DNA of 64,000 bases from Streptomyces sp. Go-475 (GTDB lineage: Bacteria; Actinomycetota; Actinomycetes; Streptomycetales; Streptomycetaceae). Where the stretch lies: the NCBI RefSeq assembly GCF_003330845.1, contig NZ_CP026121.1, positions 1,903,501 to 1,967,500 of the forward strand, written 5' to 3'. The notes below the pieces were generated by a model. It saw only the letters and a list, made by a program, of their open reading frames with translations, did no database searches and was not told the origin of the DNA. Positions 26,432 to 36,931 of this stretch are shown here, one piece after another. Position 1 is the first letter of the stretch. Every line of letters starts with the position of its first letter. The translations under genes and the position numbers were made by a program.

Positions 26432-28084
26432 TCACTGCCGCCCGCGCAGCTCCCGGTACGTCGCGACCAACGCCTTCGTGGAAGCGTCCAGGCCCTCGAC
26501 CTCCGCGCCCTCCGTCAGCGCGGGCTCGACGCGCTTGGCGAGGACCTTGCCCAGCTCCACGCCCCACTGGTCGAAGGAGTCGATGTTCCACACCGCGCCC
26601 TGCACGAACACCTTGTGCTCGTAGAGCGCGACCAGCTGACCGAGGACGGACGGCGTCAGCTCGGGCGCCAGGATCGTCGTCGTCGGGTGGTTGCCCCGGA
26701 ACGTCTTGTGCGGCACCAGCTCCTCCGGCACGCCCTCGGCCCGCACCTCGTCCGGCGTCTTGCCGAAGGCGAGCGCCTGCGTCTGGGCGAAGAAGTTGGC
26801 CATCAGCAGGTCGTGCTGCGCCCGCAGCTCGTCGCTCAACTCGGCGACCGGCCGGGCGAAGCCGATGAAGTCCGCCGGGATCAGCTTCGTGCCCTGGTGG
26901 ATGAGCTGGTAGTAGGCGTGCTGCCCGTTGGTGCCCGGCGTGCCCCACACCACCGGCCCGGTCTGCCACTCCACCTCGCGCCCGTCCCGGCCGACGTACT
27001 TGCCGTTGGACTCCATGTCGAGCTGCTGGAGATAGGCCGTGAACTTGGACAGGTAGTGGCTGTACGGCAGCACCGCGTGCGACTGGGCGTCGTGGAAGTT
27101 GCCGTACCAGATGCCCAGCAGGCCCAGCAGCAGCGGCACGTTGGACTCGGCCGGCGCGGTCCGGAAGTGCTCGTCGACGATGCGGAAGCCGTCGAGCATC
27201 TCCCGGAAGCGGTCCGGGCCGATCGCGATCATCAGGGAGAGGCCGATCGCGGAGTCGTAGGAGTAACGGCCGCCGACCCAGTCCCAGAACTCGAACATGT
27301 TGGCCGTGTCGATGCCGAACTCGGCGACCTTCTCGGCGTTCGTCGACAGGGCGACGAAGTGCCGGGCGACGGCGGCCTCGTCACCGAGCGCGGCCAGCAG
27401 CCAGGAGCGCGCGGAGGTCGCGTTGGTGACCGTCTCGATGGTGGTGAAGGTCTTGGAGGCGATGATGAACAGCGTCTCGGCCGGGTCGAGGTCGCGGATC
27501 GCCTCGTGCAGGTCGGCGCCGTCCACGTTCGACACGAAACGCAGGGTCAGGGAGCGGTCGGTGAAGGCCCGCAGCACCTCGTAGGCCATCGCGGGCCCGA
27601 GGTCGGAGCCGCCGATGCCGACGTTGACGATGTTCCGGATCCGCTTGCCGGTGTGGCCGGTCCACTCGCCCGAGCGCACCCGGTCCGCGAAGTCGGCCAT
27701 CTTGTCGAGCACGGCGTGCACACCGGGCACCACGTTCTCGCCGTCGACCTCGACGACCGCGTCCCGCGGCGCGCGCAGCGCGGTGTGCAGCACGGCCCGG
27801 TTCTCGGTGGTGTTGATCTTCTCGCCGCGGAACATGGCGTCCCTGAGCCCGAACACGTCGGTGGCGGAGGCCAGTTCGCGCAGCAGCCGGAGCGTGTCGT
27901 CGGTGACGAGGTGCTTGGAGTAGTCGACGTACAGGTCGCCGACCCGGAGGGTGTACGCGGTGCCGCGGCCGGCGTCGGCGGCGAACAGCTCGCGCAGCCG
28001 GACATCGCCCAGCTCCTCGCGGTGCTTGGCCAGTGCCGTCCACTCGGGCGTCTGGTTGAGCCTGGTACGGCCGTCTGCGTTCAT
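26432..28084 (-). CDS. pgi: Glucose-6-phosphate isomerase
   Basis: Pgi interconverts glucose-6-phosphate and fructose-6-phosphate, joining glycolysis to the pentose-phosphate operon upstream. The 550-residue protein has the family signatures [13 protein letters not shown] and [13 protein letters not shown], and [22 protein letters not shown] with active-site residues. The ATG at 28082-28084 is preferred over an in-frame codon at 28150 because the sequence [15 protein letters not shown] is family-like and a GAGG lies upstream. It appears to be a single-gene unit with the MFS exporter gene 75 bases upstream on the same strand. Confidence 0.97.
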   Translation of the reverse strand: MNADGRTRLNQTPEWTALAKHREELGDVRLRELFAADAGRGTAYTLRVGDLYVDYSKHLVTDDTLRLLRELASATDVFGLRDAMFRGEKINTTENRAVLHTALRAPRDAVVEVDGENVVPGVHAVLDKMADFADRVRSGEWTGHTGKRIRNIVNVGIGGSDLGPAMAYEVLRAFTDRSLTLRFVSNVDGADLHEAIRDLDPAETLFIIASKTFTTIETVTNATSARSWLLAALGDEAAVARHFVALSTNAEKVAEFGIDTANMFEFWDWVGGRYSYDSAIGLSLMIAIGPDRFREMLDGFRIVDEHFRTAPAESNVPLLLGLLGIWYGNFHDAQSHAVLPYSHYLSKFTAYLQQLDMESNGKYVGRDGREVEWQTGPVVWGTPGTNGQHAYYQLIHQGTKLIPADFIGFARPVAELSDELRAQHDLLMANFFAQTQALAFGKTPDEVRAEGVPEELVPHKTFRGNHPTTTILAPELTPSVLGQLVALYEHKVFVQGAVWNIDSFDQWGVELGKVLAKRVEPALTEGAEVEGLDASTKALVATYRELRGRQ

Positions 28085-28159
28085 CTCGGACTTCAGCCTC
28101 TTTCCTGTCCTGCCTGTGCTGCTGCGTAACCGCCCCGCTGCCGGTCCCAACCTAATTGA

Positions 28160-29428
28160 TCAGCGGTTGCCGTGGCCTGTCGTCGCACCGTCCTGCGGCG
28201 CAACAACAGGTACGTCCGCACGGCGCCCCGGTATCAGCGCGGTGACGGACAGGACGAGGAAGGCGGCGGCGAGCAGGGCCGGGGTGTTCTCGCCCCAGGC
28301 CGTGGCGGCGGCTCCGCCGAGCAGCGCGCCGAGGGGCGCTCCCGCGATCGCGAGCGTCCGGTAGGCGGAACTCACGCGGCCCAGCAGCTCGGCGGGGCTG
28401 CGCTGCTGCATCAGCGTGGTGGTGTTGACGTTCCACACCATTCCCATGAACCCGAAGACGGCCAGGGCCGCCACCAGCGCGACCATGCTGCGCACCGAGC
28501 CCATGACGAGGAGCGCGGCGGTCTGCGCGGTCCCGGCGACGAGCACCATGCGCATCCGTCCGAAGCGGGCGACGAGCCGGCCGCCGACGGCTCCCCCGGC
28601 CAGGCTGCCCGCCGTGTACGCGGTCATGGCCGCCGCGTATCCCGCGTTGCCGGCGTCGAGCCAGCCGGTCACCAGGACCACGAGGGTGGCGACGAGGGCG
28701 CCCATGCCGATGTTGCACAGGGCGGTGGCGGCGCACAGCCCGCGCAGGGCCTTGTCCCGGGCCAGCGCGCGCAGCCCTTCGGCGATCTCCCGGCGCAGCG
28801 TGCTGCCCGCAGGTCTCGGCTTCCGGTCGGGCGCGGCGGCCGGCAGCGAGGCGATCAGCGCGGCGGCCACCAGGAAGGTCACGGCGTCGGCCGCGAACGG
28901 CACGGCCGCCCCGGCCGCGAGCAGCAGCGGCACGAGGGGCCCGCCCAGCAGGCCGCCCGCGATGCGCTGGCCGGTCATCAGCCGGGCGTTGGCGCCGCCG
29001 AGCGCGTCCCGGTCGACCAGGGCGGGCAGCAGCGCCGTGGCCGCGTTGTCGAAGAGGGTCTGCAGAGTGGTGAGGGCGAAGGCCAGCACGATGAGCAGGC
29101 CGATCGAGGCGTGGCCGAGGGCGACGGCCACCGCGAAGGCGGCGACCAGCAGCCCGCGTAACGCGTCCACCAGCCACATGGCGCGCCGCTGGTCCACGCG
29201 GTCGGCGACGGCCCCGCCGAGCAGGCCGAAGACGATCCAGGGCAGATAGCCGCAGGCCGTGACGGAGGCGATGAGCAGCGGCTCGTCGGTGAGCGTGACG
29301 GCCAGCAGGGGCAGCGCGGCCGTGCGCAGCGCGTCACCGAAGCTGGACAGCACGGCGGCGCTCCACAGCCGCCCGAAGCCACCGCGCCACGCGGGCGCGC
29401 GCACGCCCTCCACCTCGACCGTCGTCAC
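28160..29428 (-). CDS. MFS exporter (EntS/MFS_3 type)
   Basis: This 422-residue membrane protein has about 12 hydrophobic segments and the MFS loop motif GGAVADRVDQRRAMWLVDALRG near residues 70-90. The overall pattern (FGRLWSAAVLSSFGDAL at the start, FDNAATALLPALV in mid-first half, and TTTLMQQRSPAELLGRVSSAYR) is that of the multidrug/enterobactin exporter group. GTG 29428 follows GGGGGAG. The substrate is unknown. The gene is upstream of pgi on the same strand, with 75 bases between them; co-transcription is possible. Confidence 0.85.
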   Translation of the reverse strand: MTTVEVEGVRAPAWRGGFGRLWSAAVLSSFGDALRTAALPLLAVTLTDEPLLIASVTACGYLPWIVFGLLGGAVADRVDQRRAMWLVDALRGLLVAAFAVAVALGHASIGLLIVLAFALTTLQTLFDNAATALLPALVDRDALGGANARLMTGQRIAGGLLGGPLVPLLLAAGAAVPFAADAVTFLVAAALIASLPAAAPDRKPRPAGSTLRREIAEGLRALARDKALRGLCAATALCNIGMGALVATLVVLVTGWLDAGNAGYAAAMTAYTAGSLAGGAVGGRLVARFGRMRMVLVAGTAQTAALLVMGSVRSMVALVAALAVFGFMGMVWNVNTTTLMQQRSPAELLGRVSSAYRTLAIAGAPLGALLGGAAATAWGENTPALLAAAFLVLSVTALIPGRRADVPVVAPQDGATTGHGNR

Positions 29429-29511
29429 TGCTCCCCCTCACGGTTCGCCCGATGCACAAACCGTAGAGGGCACCACTGACAATCGGTCGCCGGCGGACCG
29501 GGAAAGCAGCT

Positions 29512-29541
29512 CCGGCCGGGCACCCGCTGGTGCCCGGCCGG
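29512..29541 (-). terminator. Strong terminator after the RbpA-family gene
   Basis: CCGGCCGGGCACC and GGTGCCCGGCCGG form a perfect 13-bp stem around a four-base loop, nine bases beyond the stop of the minus-strand gene. Confidence 0.85.
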
Positions 29542-29550
29542 TCTCAACTC

Positions 29551-29886
29551 CTAGATCTCGCCCCGCAGTTTGGCGAGCGCCTCGGCGAGGATCGCCTCGC
29601 CGTCCGCGTCACTGCGCCGTTCCCGCACATACGCCAGGTGCGTCTTGTAGGGCTCGGTGCGCGGCGGGTCCGGGGGGTTGTCCCGGTCCTGGCCGGCCGG
29701 AAAGCCGCAGCGGGGACAGTCCCAGGTGTCGGGCACCTGCGCGTCGCTGGCGAAGCTCGGCTGGGTCTCGTGTCCGTTGGAGCACCAGAAGGAGACGCGC
29801 AGCCGGGGCGCGGACTCACCGCGCTCGGCCTCGCCCATCGGCCCCGCCCCGACCCGGCTTCCCCGGATCGCGTTGCCACTTGCCAC
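29551..29886 (-). CDS. RbpA-family RNA polymerase-binding protein (paralogue type)
   Basis: The 111-residue product belongs to the RbpA family, small actinobacterial proteins that bind RNA polymerase holoenzyme with group 1/2 sigma factors. It has an N-terminal basic segment (GNAIRGSRVG), a central domain with C35, H39, C57 and C60 that could bind zinc, and a C-terminal sigma-interaction-like part (PYKTHLAYVRERRSD). It differs from the canonical Streptomyces RbpA as I recall it, which has a longer C-terminus and THWDMLMERR, so this is probably the second family member. GTG 29886 follows AGGGAG. A strong hairpin closes the gene. Confidence 0.78.
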   Translation of the reverse strand: MASGNAIRGSRVGAGPMGEAERGESAPRLRVSFWCSNGHETQPSFASDAQVPDTWDCPRCGFPAGQDRDNPPDPPRTEPYKTHLAYVRERRSDADGEAILAEALAKLRGEI

Positions 29887-30015
29887 GGTCGTAACTCCCT
29901 GCGTGATGGTGCCGCGAAGCGAGTCGGCGTTCCGCTTCGCCGCGAGCGCCTCAGTCTACGTAAGGCCCAACGCGCGTCCAGTGATTGGAGTTACAACCCT
30001 CACACCTAGACGCAA

Positions 30016-30060
30016 GCCCCATGATAGGCCGCGCTCAGCTGCGCGTACCGAACATGGGGC
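30016..30060 (-). terminator. Terminator after secG
   Basis: GCCCCATG (30016-30023) pairs with CATGGGGC (30053-30060), and inside this CGCGC (30030-30034) pairs with GCGCG (30041-30045). The nested hairpin lies 35 bases beyond secG and likely ends the pgk-tpiA-secG transcript. Confidence 0.7.
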
Positions 30061-30094
30061 CCTACGTGCGAGTTCCGTGCGGATTGCGGCTCGG

Positions 30095-30331
30095 TCAGTT
30101 GTTCACCTTCATCAGGATGCCGAGCACGACAATGCACGCGAACCACAACAGACCGACCACGACGGTGATCCGGTCGAGGTTGCGCTCGGCGACCGAGGAG
30201 CCGCCGACGGAGGACTGCATGCCGCCACCGAACATGTCGGAGAGGCCGCCGCCCTTCCCCTTGTGCATCAGCACCAGCAGCATCAGCAGCAGGCTGAAGA
30301 CGATCAGGGCGATGGAGAACCCCAGAACCAC
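30095..30331 (-). CDS. secG: SecG, preprotein translocase subunit
   Basis: SecG is the small accessory subunit of the SecYEG protein-export channel. The 78-residue product has two membrane helices (FSIALIVFSLLLMLLVLM near the start and ITVVVGLLWFACIVVLGIL at the end). They are joined by the conserved loop GKGGGLSDMFGGG. The GTG at 30329-30331 is preferred, since an in-frame ATG at 30397 adds a tail not seen in the family. Location after tpiA is the usual arrangement in actinobacteria. Confidence 0.95.
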   Translation of the reverse strand: MVLGFSIALIVFSLLLMLLVLMHKGKGGGLSDMFGGGMQSSVGGSSVAERNLDRITVVVGLLWFACIVVLGILMKVNN

Positions 30332-30426
30332 GGCTGGACCAACTTCCTCGGATGCGGATGGACGACGCGGGGCCCAGCACAGCGCTGGACCCCGCAAGGG
30401 TACGACGGATCGCCGCTACGGCCTAC

Positions 30427-31218
30427 TCACTGGTCGCGGAAGCGCACGATCTTGACGAACTCGTCGGCGTCCAGGGAGGCGCCACCGACCAGGGCGCCGT
30501 CGATGTCGGCCTGGGCCATGATCTCCGCGACGTTGCCCGACTTCACCGAGCCGCCGTACTGGATGCGGATCTTGTCGGCCACGTCCTGGGTGTACAGCTC
30601 GGCGAGCTTGCCGCGGATCGCCGCGCAGACCTCCTGGGCGTCCTCGGCGCCGCAGACCTTGCCGGTTCCGATGGCCCAGACGGGCTCGTAGGCGATCACG
30701 ACGGTCTCGGCCTGCTCGGCGGGGAGGTCCTTCAGGCCGCCCTCGACCTGGGCGAGGGTGTGGGCGACGTGGTTGCCCGCCTCGCGGACCTCCAGCTCCT
30801 CACCGACGCACAGGATGGGAGTCAGACCGTGCTTGTAGGCGGCCTTGACCTTGGCGTTCACCAGCTCGTCGGTCTCGCCGTGGTACTGGCGGCGCTCGCT
30901 GTGGCCGATGGCGACGTAGGTGCACTTCAGCTTGGCCAGCATCGGGCCGGAGATCTCGCCCGTGAAGGCACCGCCGTCGTGCGCCGAGATGTCCTGGGCG
31001 CCGTACTTGATCTTGAGCTTGTCGCCGTCGACCAGGGTCTGCACGGAGCGCAGGTCGGTGAAGGGCGGCAGGACGGCGACCTCGACGGCCTCGTAGTCCT
31101 TGTCGGCCAGGGCGAAGGCGAGCTTCTGGACGTGGGCGATGGCCTCGAGGTGGTTGAGGTTCATCTTCCAGTTGCCCGCCATCAGCGGCGTGCGCCCAGA
31201 AAGATTAGATGCAGCCAT
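30427..31218 (-). CDS. tpiA: Triosephosphate isomerase
   Basis: TpiA interconverts dihydroxyacetone phosphate and glyceraldehyde-3-phosphate. The 263-residue TIM barrel has the catalytic residues K18 in GNWKMN, H106 in AIGHSERR and E178 in [11 protein letters not shown], and the phosphate-binding YGGSVK and GALVGGASL. The ATG at 31216-31218 lies five bases after the pgk stop, with GGAGGAC inside the end of pgk as its ribosome site. Both are therefore on one message. Confidence 0.98.
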   Translation of the reverse strand: MAASNLSGRTPLMAGNWKMNLNHLEAIAHVQKLAFALADKDYEAVEVAVLPPFTDLRSVQTLVDGDKLKIKYGAQDISAHDGGAFTGEISGPMLAKLKCTYVAIGHSERRQYHGETDELVNAKVKAAYKHGLTPILCVGEELEVREAGNHVAHTLAQVEGGLKDLPAEQAETVVIAYEPVWAIGTGKVCGAEDAQEVCAAIRGKLAELYTQDVADKIRIQYGGSVKSGNVAEIMAQADIDGALVGGASLDADEFVKIVRFRDQ

Positions 31219-31223
31219 GTAGG

Positions 31224-32435
31224 TCAGTCCTCCAGTGCGGCGAGGCCGGGGAGCGTCTTGCCCTCGAGGTATTCGAGAGAGGCGCCGCCACCGGTCGAGA
31301 TGTGGCCGAATGCCGTCTCGTCGAAGCCCAGGGTGCGCACGGCGGCGGCGGAGTCTCCGCCGCCGACCACGGTGAAGCCCTTGGAGTCGACGAGGGCCTG
31401 GGCGACCGCCTTGGTGCCCTCGGCGTAGTCGGGGTGCTCGAAGACGCCCATGGGACCGTTCCAGAAGACGGTGGCGGCGTCGGCGAGCTTGGACGCGTAC
31501 AGCTTGCGGGTCTCGGGCCCGATGTCGAGGCCCTCCTGGTCGGCCGGGATGGCGTCCGCGGCGACGGTGGTGGGGTTGGCCGGGGCCTTGGTCTTCAGGT
31601 CCGGGAAGTCGGCCGCGACCAGGGTGTCGACGGGCAGGACCAGTTCGACACCGGTCTTCTCGGCCCGCTCGATGTACTCCCGGACGGCCGGGATCTGGTC
31701 CTCCTGCAGGAGGGACTTGCCGATCTCGTAGCCCTTGGCCTTGAGGAAGGTGTAGGCCATGCCGCCGCCGATGAGGATGCGGTCGGCCTTGCCGAGCAGC
31801 TGGTCGATGACGGCGAGCTTGTCGGAGACCTTGGCGCCGCCGAGCGCGACGACGTAGGGGCGCTTGACGTCGTCGGTGAGCTTCTTGAGGACGCCGACCT
31901 CGTTGGCGATCAGGTAGCCGGCGTAGTGCGGCAGCCGCGCCGGGAGGTCGTACACGGACGCGTGCTTGCGGTGCACGGCGCCGAAGCCGTCGCCGACGTA
32001 GACGTCCGCGAGGGCGGCGAGCCGGTCCGCGAAGGCGCCGCGCTCGGCGTCGTCCTTGCTGGTCTCGCCGGCGTTGAAGCGGAGGTTCTCGACGACGGCG
32101 ACCCGGCCGTCGGCGAGGCCGGCGACGGTGGCCCGGGCGGACTCTCCGACCGTGTCGGTCGCGAACGCCACGTCGGCGCCGAGCAGCTCACCGAGGCGCG
32201 CGGCGGCGGGAGCGAGGGAGAAGACCGGGTCCGGGGCGCCCTTGGGGCGGCCCAGGTGGGAGGCGACGACCACGCGGGCGCCCGCCTCGGCCAGCGCCTT
32301 GACGGTGGGCAGCACGGCGCGGATGCGGCCGTCGTCGGTGATGGTGGTGCCGTCCAGCGGCACGTTCAGGTCGGCGCGGACGAAGACCCGCTTGCCGGCG
32401 ACGCCTTCGGAGAGAAGTTCGTCGATCGTCTTCAT
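31224..32435 (-). CDS. pgk: Phosphoglycerate kinase
   Basis: Pgk makes ATP from 1,3-bisphosphoglycerate. The 403-residue protein has the substrate signature [15 protein letters not shown] near 15-29, the hinge region, and the nucleotide-binding [16 protein letters not shown] with [15 protein letters not shown] at the C-terminus. The ATG at 32433-32435 follows AGGAGTCCCC. It begins a pgk-tpiA-secG operon. A strong terminator lies between gap and pgk, so pgk probably has its own promoter in the 70 bases upstream. Confidence 0.98.
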   Translation of the reverse strand: MKTIDELLSEGVAGKRVFVRADLNVPLDGTTITDDGRIRAVLPTVKALAEAGARVVVASHLGRPKGAPDPVFSLAPAAARLGELLGADVAFATDTVGESARATVAGLADGRVAVVENLRFNAGETSKDDAERGAFADRLAALADVYVGDGFGAVHRKHASVYDLPARLPHYAGYLIANEVGVLKKLTDDVKRPYVVALGGAKVSDKLAVIDQLLGKADRILIGGGMAYTFLKAKGYEIGKSLLQEDQIPAVREYIERAEKTGVELVLPVDTLVAADFPDLKTKAPANPTTVAADAIPADQEGLDIGPETRKLYASKLADAATVFWNGPMGVFEHPDYAEGTKAVAQALVDSKGFTVVGGGDSAAAVRTLGFDETAFGHISTGGGASLEYLEGKTLPGLAALED

Positions 32436-32455
32436 GAAGGGGACTCCTGGGGAGG

Positions 32456-32485
32456 GCTCGTGATCGCTCGGAAGCGCTCGTGATC
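32456..32485. promoter_or_regulatory. Direct repeats upstream of pgk
   Basis: GCTCGTGATC occurs at 32456-32465 and again at 32476-32485. The spacing is exactly 20 bases, about two helical turns, in the pgk upstream region. This geometry suits a regulator bound to one face of the DNA. No matching family is recognised. Confidence 0.3.
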
Positions 32486-32506
32486 CAACATGATCAGGAC
32501 GTGAGT

Positions 32507-32546
32507 CAGGGCTCGAGCGGCGCGTCCCCGCGCCGCCCGAGCCCTG
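32507..32546 (-). terminator. Strong terminator after gap
   Basis: CAGGGCTCG and GCGGCGCG pair with CGCGCCGC and CGAGCCCTG across a four-base loop, giving a 9 + 8 bp stem with one internal mismatch. It starts about 30 bases past the gap stop and separates gap from pgk. Confidence 0.85.
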
Positions 32547-32575
32547 CTCTCACATCGAGGTGCCTGCTCTGGATA

Positions 32576-33661
<1,086 letters not shown>

Positions 33662-33711
33662 CTACCTCCCTGAGGCCCCGGTGGTGACATCCAGATGCCC
33701 CATACACGGCA

Positions 33712-33749
33712 GGGCGGTCCGTACCGGCCAGTAGGGGTACGGACCGCCC
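33712..33749 (-). terminator. Strong terminator after the M14 carboxypeptidase gene
   Basis: GGGCGGTCCGTACC and GGTACGGACCGCCC form a perfect 14-bp stem with a ten-base loop, about 80 bases downstream of the carboxypeptidase stop and before the gap promoter region. Confidence 0.75.
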
Positions 33750-33827
33750 GCCTCCGAGAGCGGGATCACTCGATTTCGCTACCCGGAGTGGTGCCTGTTG
33801 ACCCGGGAGTTCCCCCTCCGGGGCAGG

Positions 33828-36782
33828 TCACACGTCCAGGGACGCGAGTGCCTTCTTCATCAGGGCCGCCCGGCCGGCGGGCGTGGCGACGTGCTCCAGG
33901 CCGAAGCCCAGCAGCACGGTGTCGTCCGTGGTGACCGCGCCGTACGTCTGGACCAGGGCCCCGGTGCGGGTCCAGTCCTTGGTGACGGCGGGGCTGCCCG
34001 CGGGCGGTCCGGCGACCTTCCAGACGCCGAGCGAGGTCTCGAAGCCCTCGGTCTCCTTCGCCGTGCCGCCGACGACGAGCGAGGCCTCGTCGGCCAGGAC
34101 GCCGTAGCCGCCGGTGCCCGGGTCGGTGACGTAGCTGATCGAGACCTCGACGGTCCGGCCGGCGTAGGCGCTCAGGTCGAACTCCACCTGCTGCCAGCCG
34201 CTGGAGGTGCCGGTGAGGCTGTGCCACGACCCGGTGCTGCCGGTGGCGGTGCAGCCGTCGTCCGACTGGGTCAGGTAGTGCTTCAGCCAGGGGTGCTCAC
34301 GGACGTAGAAGCCGCCCTCGCAGTCCGTCGGCACCGTGGTCCTGGTGGCGCCGCCCGCCTCGGGCAGGGTCGTCCAGTCGTCGGCGCCCGCGGTGTGGGC
34401 CTCGACCAGGACGTTGTCGTAGCCGGGCTCGGTGTCCCACATCAGCCGGCTGCGCAGGGTGGGCCGGTCGGCCGCCGTGACGCCGGTGAGGTCCACGGTG
34501 CGGGTGAGGCGCTTGTAGGCGTCGTCGGTGTGGACGGCGGCGGCCATCGAGGAGCCCGCGTAGGGGCCGAAGGGGTTGACCGCCCCGGCGAACTGTCCGG
34601 CGCCCTCGCTCGCGAACTGCGGGAACTTCTCGGCGGGCAGTTCGTCGGAGGTGACGCCGTACCGGCCGGCCTTGTCCAGCGGGTTGCCGGGCGCCGCGGC
34701 GAGCGGTCCCGTGAAGCCGCCCAGCTCACCGGAGCCGGTGAAGCCGGTGGCTCCGGCCGCCGAGGTCCGGCTGTAGGCGCCCAGGTAGTACTGGCTGAAG
34801 TCGTCGGACAGGGTGCCGCCGCCGAGGTCGACGCTGCCGCCGGCCTGCTCGCCGGCCTCGATCAGCCGGCCGCCCTCGTTGAGGAAGGCGCGCAGCTGCA
34901 GCTGGGTGGCCTTGCCGGGGACACCCGCGCCGGTGTAGTGGACGACGGTGTCGAAGTGGCTCAGCACGCCGAGCGCGTCCGGCGCGCCCCGTTCGGCGAC
35001 GTCCCAGACGGCCGCCCGGCGGCCGTTGGCCTTGAGCGCGTCGACGTACTTCTGCGCCTGCGTGGCGGTCGCGCCCTCCTCGGCGACGACGAGGGTGTCC
35101 GCGCGGGGCCGTTCGGCGACGGTGTAGGTGAAGCGCTTGCTGGAGACCTTCTTGCCGTTCCGCGTCTCCGCGGTGAACCACACCTCGACCTTGTCGCCCG
35201 GGTCGCCGTCCTTGACCTCCGCCCGGTACTCGTCGAAGTAGAGGTTGTCCTCACCGCCGTAGGTCTCGCCGCCCTTCCAGGGCTTGAGCGCCATGTCCTC
35301 GGTGCGGCCGCCGTTGACGCGGTACTTCAGCTCCTTGTCGCGCAGCGACTTCCGTGCGACGACGGAGACCTCCTGGTCGGCGCCGCGCGAGTACGACGTC
35401 GGGAACGCGGCCGGGGTGAAGTCGGCCGCGCTCAGTCCGACCGACGAGGACGGCCGGTCGGGGTGCGAGGCGGACTCGGCGACGGAGAGCGCGAACGGGA
35501 CGTTCTTGGCGAACTCCTGCTGGATCAGCTTCTCGTCGTCGGGGAAGGTGAAGATCGACCGGCAGTCGGACGCCTTCCACTCGTCGTTCGGGTCGGCGTT
35601 GGAGGCCGTCTGGCAGGTCGACATCTCCGGGGTGAACATCGCCAGGCCGTTGACGTTCGCCGCGTGGCCGTCGGCCTCGCCGTTGGTGGTGTACAGCTCG
35701 GAGGAGACCTGCGGGTGGTAACCGGGGATCGCGGGGTTCTCGGGCGTACCGGCGAGCGCCTCGTACACCACGTCGTCCGGGGTGGACGTGGCCACCTGCC
35801 AGCCGACCCCGTAGAGGATGAGTTCGGCGGCGGAGTGGTAGTTGATGCCGTACGTGAAGCCGATCCGCTTCTGGAAGGCGTCCAGAGCCTTGGTCTCCGG
35901 CTCCGAGTTGGGTCCGGCGCCGCGGTAGGTCTCGCTGGTGGGGTTGGGGGACGAGCCCTCGTTGTCGTAGCCCCACTTGTAGGCGAAGTTGCGGTTGAGG
36001 TCGACGCCGTCGCCGGTGCCGATGACGCCGTCGCCGTTGACGTCCCGCAGGTTCTTGCGCCACAGGCGGTTGGCGTCGGCGGCGAAGGTGTGGTCGTAGC
36101 CGTCGGGGTTGGCCGAGATGACGAACCACAGTTCGGTGGAGTCGACGATCTTCTTGACGCGCCGGTCCTTCTTGTAGTTGTCCAGGTAGTGGTGCATCAG
36201 GCGCCGGGTCATCTCCGGCGTGATCCACTCTCGGGCGTGCTGGTTGGACAAGTAGAGGACCGAGGGCTTGGAGCCGTCCTTCGTCTTCTTGGCGCCCTTG
36301 GTGAGCTTCAGCGCGAGGATGTCCTGGCCCCTGACCGTCTTGCCGATGGAGACGACCTTGGTGAGGCCGGGGTTCTCCTGCGCGGTCCTGAGGATCTCCT
36401 CCTTGATGCCGCCCTTGCCGCTGTACGGGCGGAACACGCCCTCGGCGGCGGCCTCGACACGGGCTTCCGCCTTGGTGGAGAGGTCGTGCTCGGTGAGGTC
36501 GACGCCCTGCTTCGCCAGCTTCTTCGCCTGCTGGTCGGTCAGGATGACCTCGATGGTGGCCGTGCCCTTCTCGGGCACCTGCTCGCTGAGTTCGTGGCCG
36601 TCCTGGCCGGCCGCGAGCAGCAGGGGTACCTGCTCGTGGGTGACGTCGGCGCGGAAGACCTTGACTTCGTCCGGGTCGGACGGGGGTGTGCGTTCCGGTT
36701 GTGCCTGGGCGATGGGCGCGATGCTCGCTCCGCCGATCAGGAGCGCGCCGACAGCGAGGATCGATCTCGCTCTTCGTCTCAT
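33828..36782 (-). CDS. Secreted M14 zinc carboxypeptidase, multidomain
   Basis: This is a secreted peptidase of 984 residues that removes C-terminal amino acids. A signal peptide covers about 1-27, ending AQA before QPERTPP. The M14 domain (about 115-450) has zinc ligands H182 and E185 in QHAREW and H316 in NYHSAAE, DLNRNF with R264, and a probable catalytic E386. A DVNGDGVIGTGDGVD insert resembles a calcium-binding loop. A propeptide-like region precedes it, and about 500 residues of beta-rich regions follow, one with VVHYTGAGVPG and an ending that resembles an immune-inhibitor-A/MAM-like module. ATG 36780-36782 follows a G-rich ribosome site. It is isolated between gap and whiA. Confidence 0.9.
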   Translation of the reverse strand: MRRRARSILAVGALLIGGASIAPIAQAQPERTPPSDPDEVKVFRADVTHEQVPLLLAAGQDGHELSEQVPEKGTATIEVILTDQQAKKLAKQGVDLTEHDLSTKAEARVEAAAEGVFRPYSGKGGIKEEILRTAQENPGLTKVVSIGKTVRGQDILALKLTKGAKKTKDGSKPSVLYLSNQHAREWITPEMTRRLMHHYLDNYKKDRRVKKIVDSTELWFVISANPDGYDHTFAADANRLWRKNLRDVNGDGVIGTGDGVDLNRNFAYKWGYDNEGSSPNPTSETYRGAGPNSEPETKALDAFQKRIGFTYGINYHSAAELILYGVGWQVATSTPDDVVYEALAGTPENPAIPGYHPQVSSELYTTNGEADGHAANVNGLAMFTPEMSTCQTASNADPNDEWKASDCRSIFTFPDDEKLIQQEFAKNVPFALSVAESASHPDRPSSSVGLSAADFTPAAFPTSYSRGADQEVSVVARKSLRDKELKYRVNGGRTEDMALKPWKGGETYGGEDNLYFDEYRAEVKDGDPGDKVEVWFTAETRNGKKVSSKRFTYTVAERPRADTLVVAEEGATATQAQKYVDALKANGRRAAVWDVAERGAPDALGVLSHFDTVVHYTGAGVPGKATQLQLRAFLNEGGRLIEAGEQAGGSVDLGGGTLSDDFSQYYLGAYSRTSAAGATGFTGSGELGGFTGPLAAAPGNPLDKAGRYGVTSDELPAEKFPQFASEGAGQFAGAVNPFGPYAGSSMAAAVHTDDAYKRLTRTVDLTGVTAADRPTLRSRLMWDTEPGYDNVLVEAHTAGADDWTTLPEAGGATRTTVPTDCEGGFYVREHPWLKHYLTQSDDGCTATGSTGSWHSLTGTSSGWQQVEFDLSAYAGRTVEVSISYVTDPGTGGYGVLADEASLVVGGTAKETEGFETSLGVWKVAGPPAGSPAVTKDWTRTGALVQTYGAVTTDDTVLLGFGLEHVATPAGRAALMKKALASLDV

Positions 36783-36876
36783 GAACCCCCCTAGCGTGGG
36801 TTCGCCACAGCAGCGAACAGATGCCAGGCTCATGACAGTCCATGATCGAGTCAAGGGCGCCTCAGCGACACGCGAA

Positions 36877-36915
36877 AGCCGGTGCCGGTCACCCAAGTGG
36901 GCTCCGGCACCGGCT
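36877..36915 (-). terminator. Terminator after whiA
   Basis: AGCCGGTGCCGG (36877-36888) is fully complementary to CCGGCACCGGCT (36904-36915), a 12-bp stem with a 15-base loop. It lies 16 bases past the whiA stop and should end the uvrC-rapZ-yvcK-whiA transcript. Confidence 0.85.
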
Positions 36916-36931
36916 CCTTGACGACCTGTCG

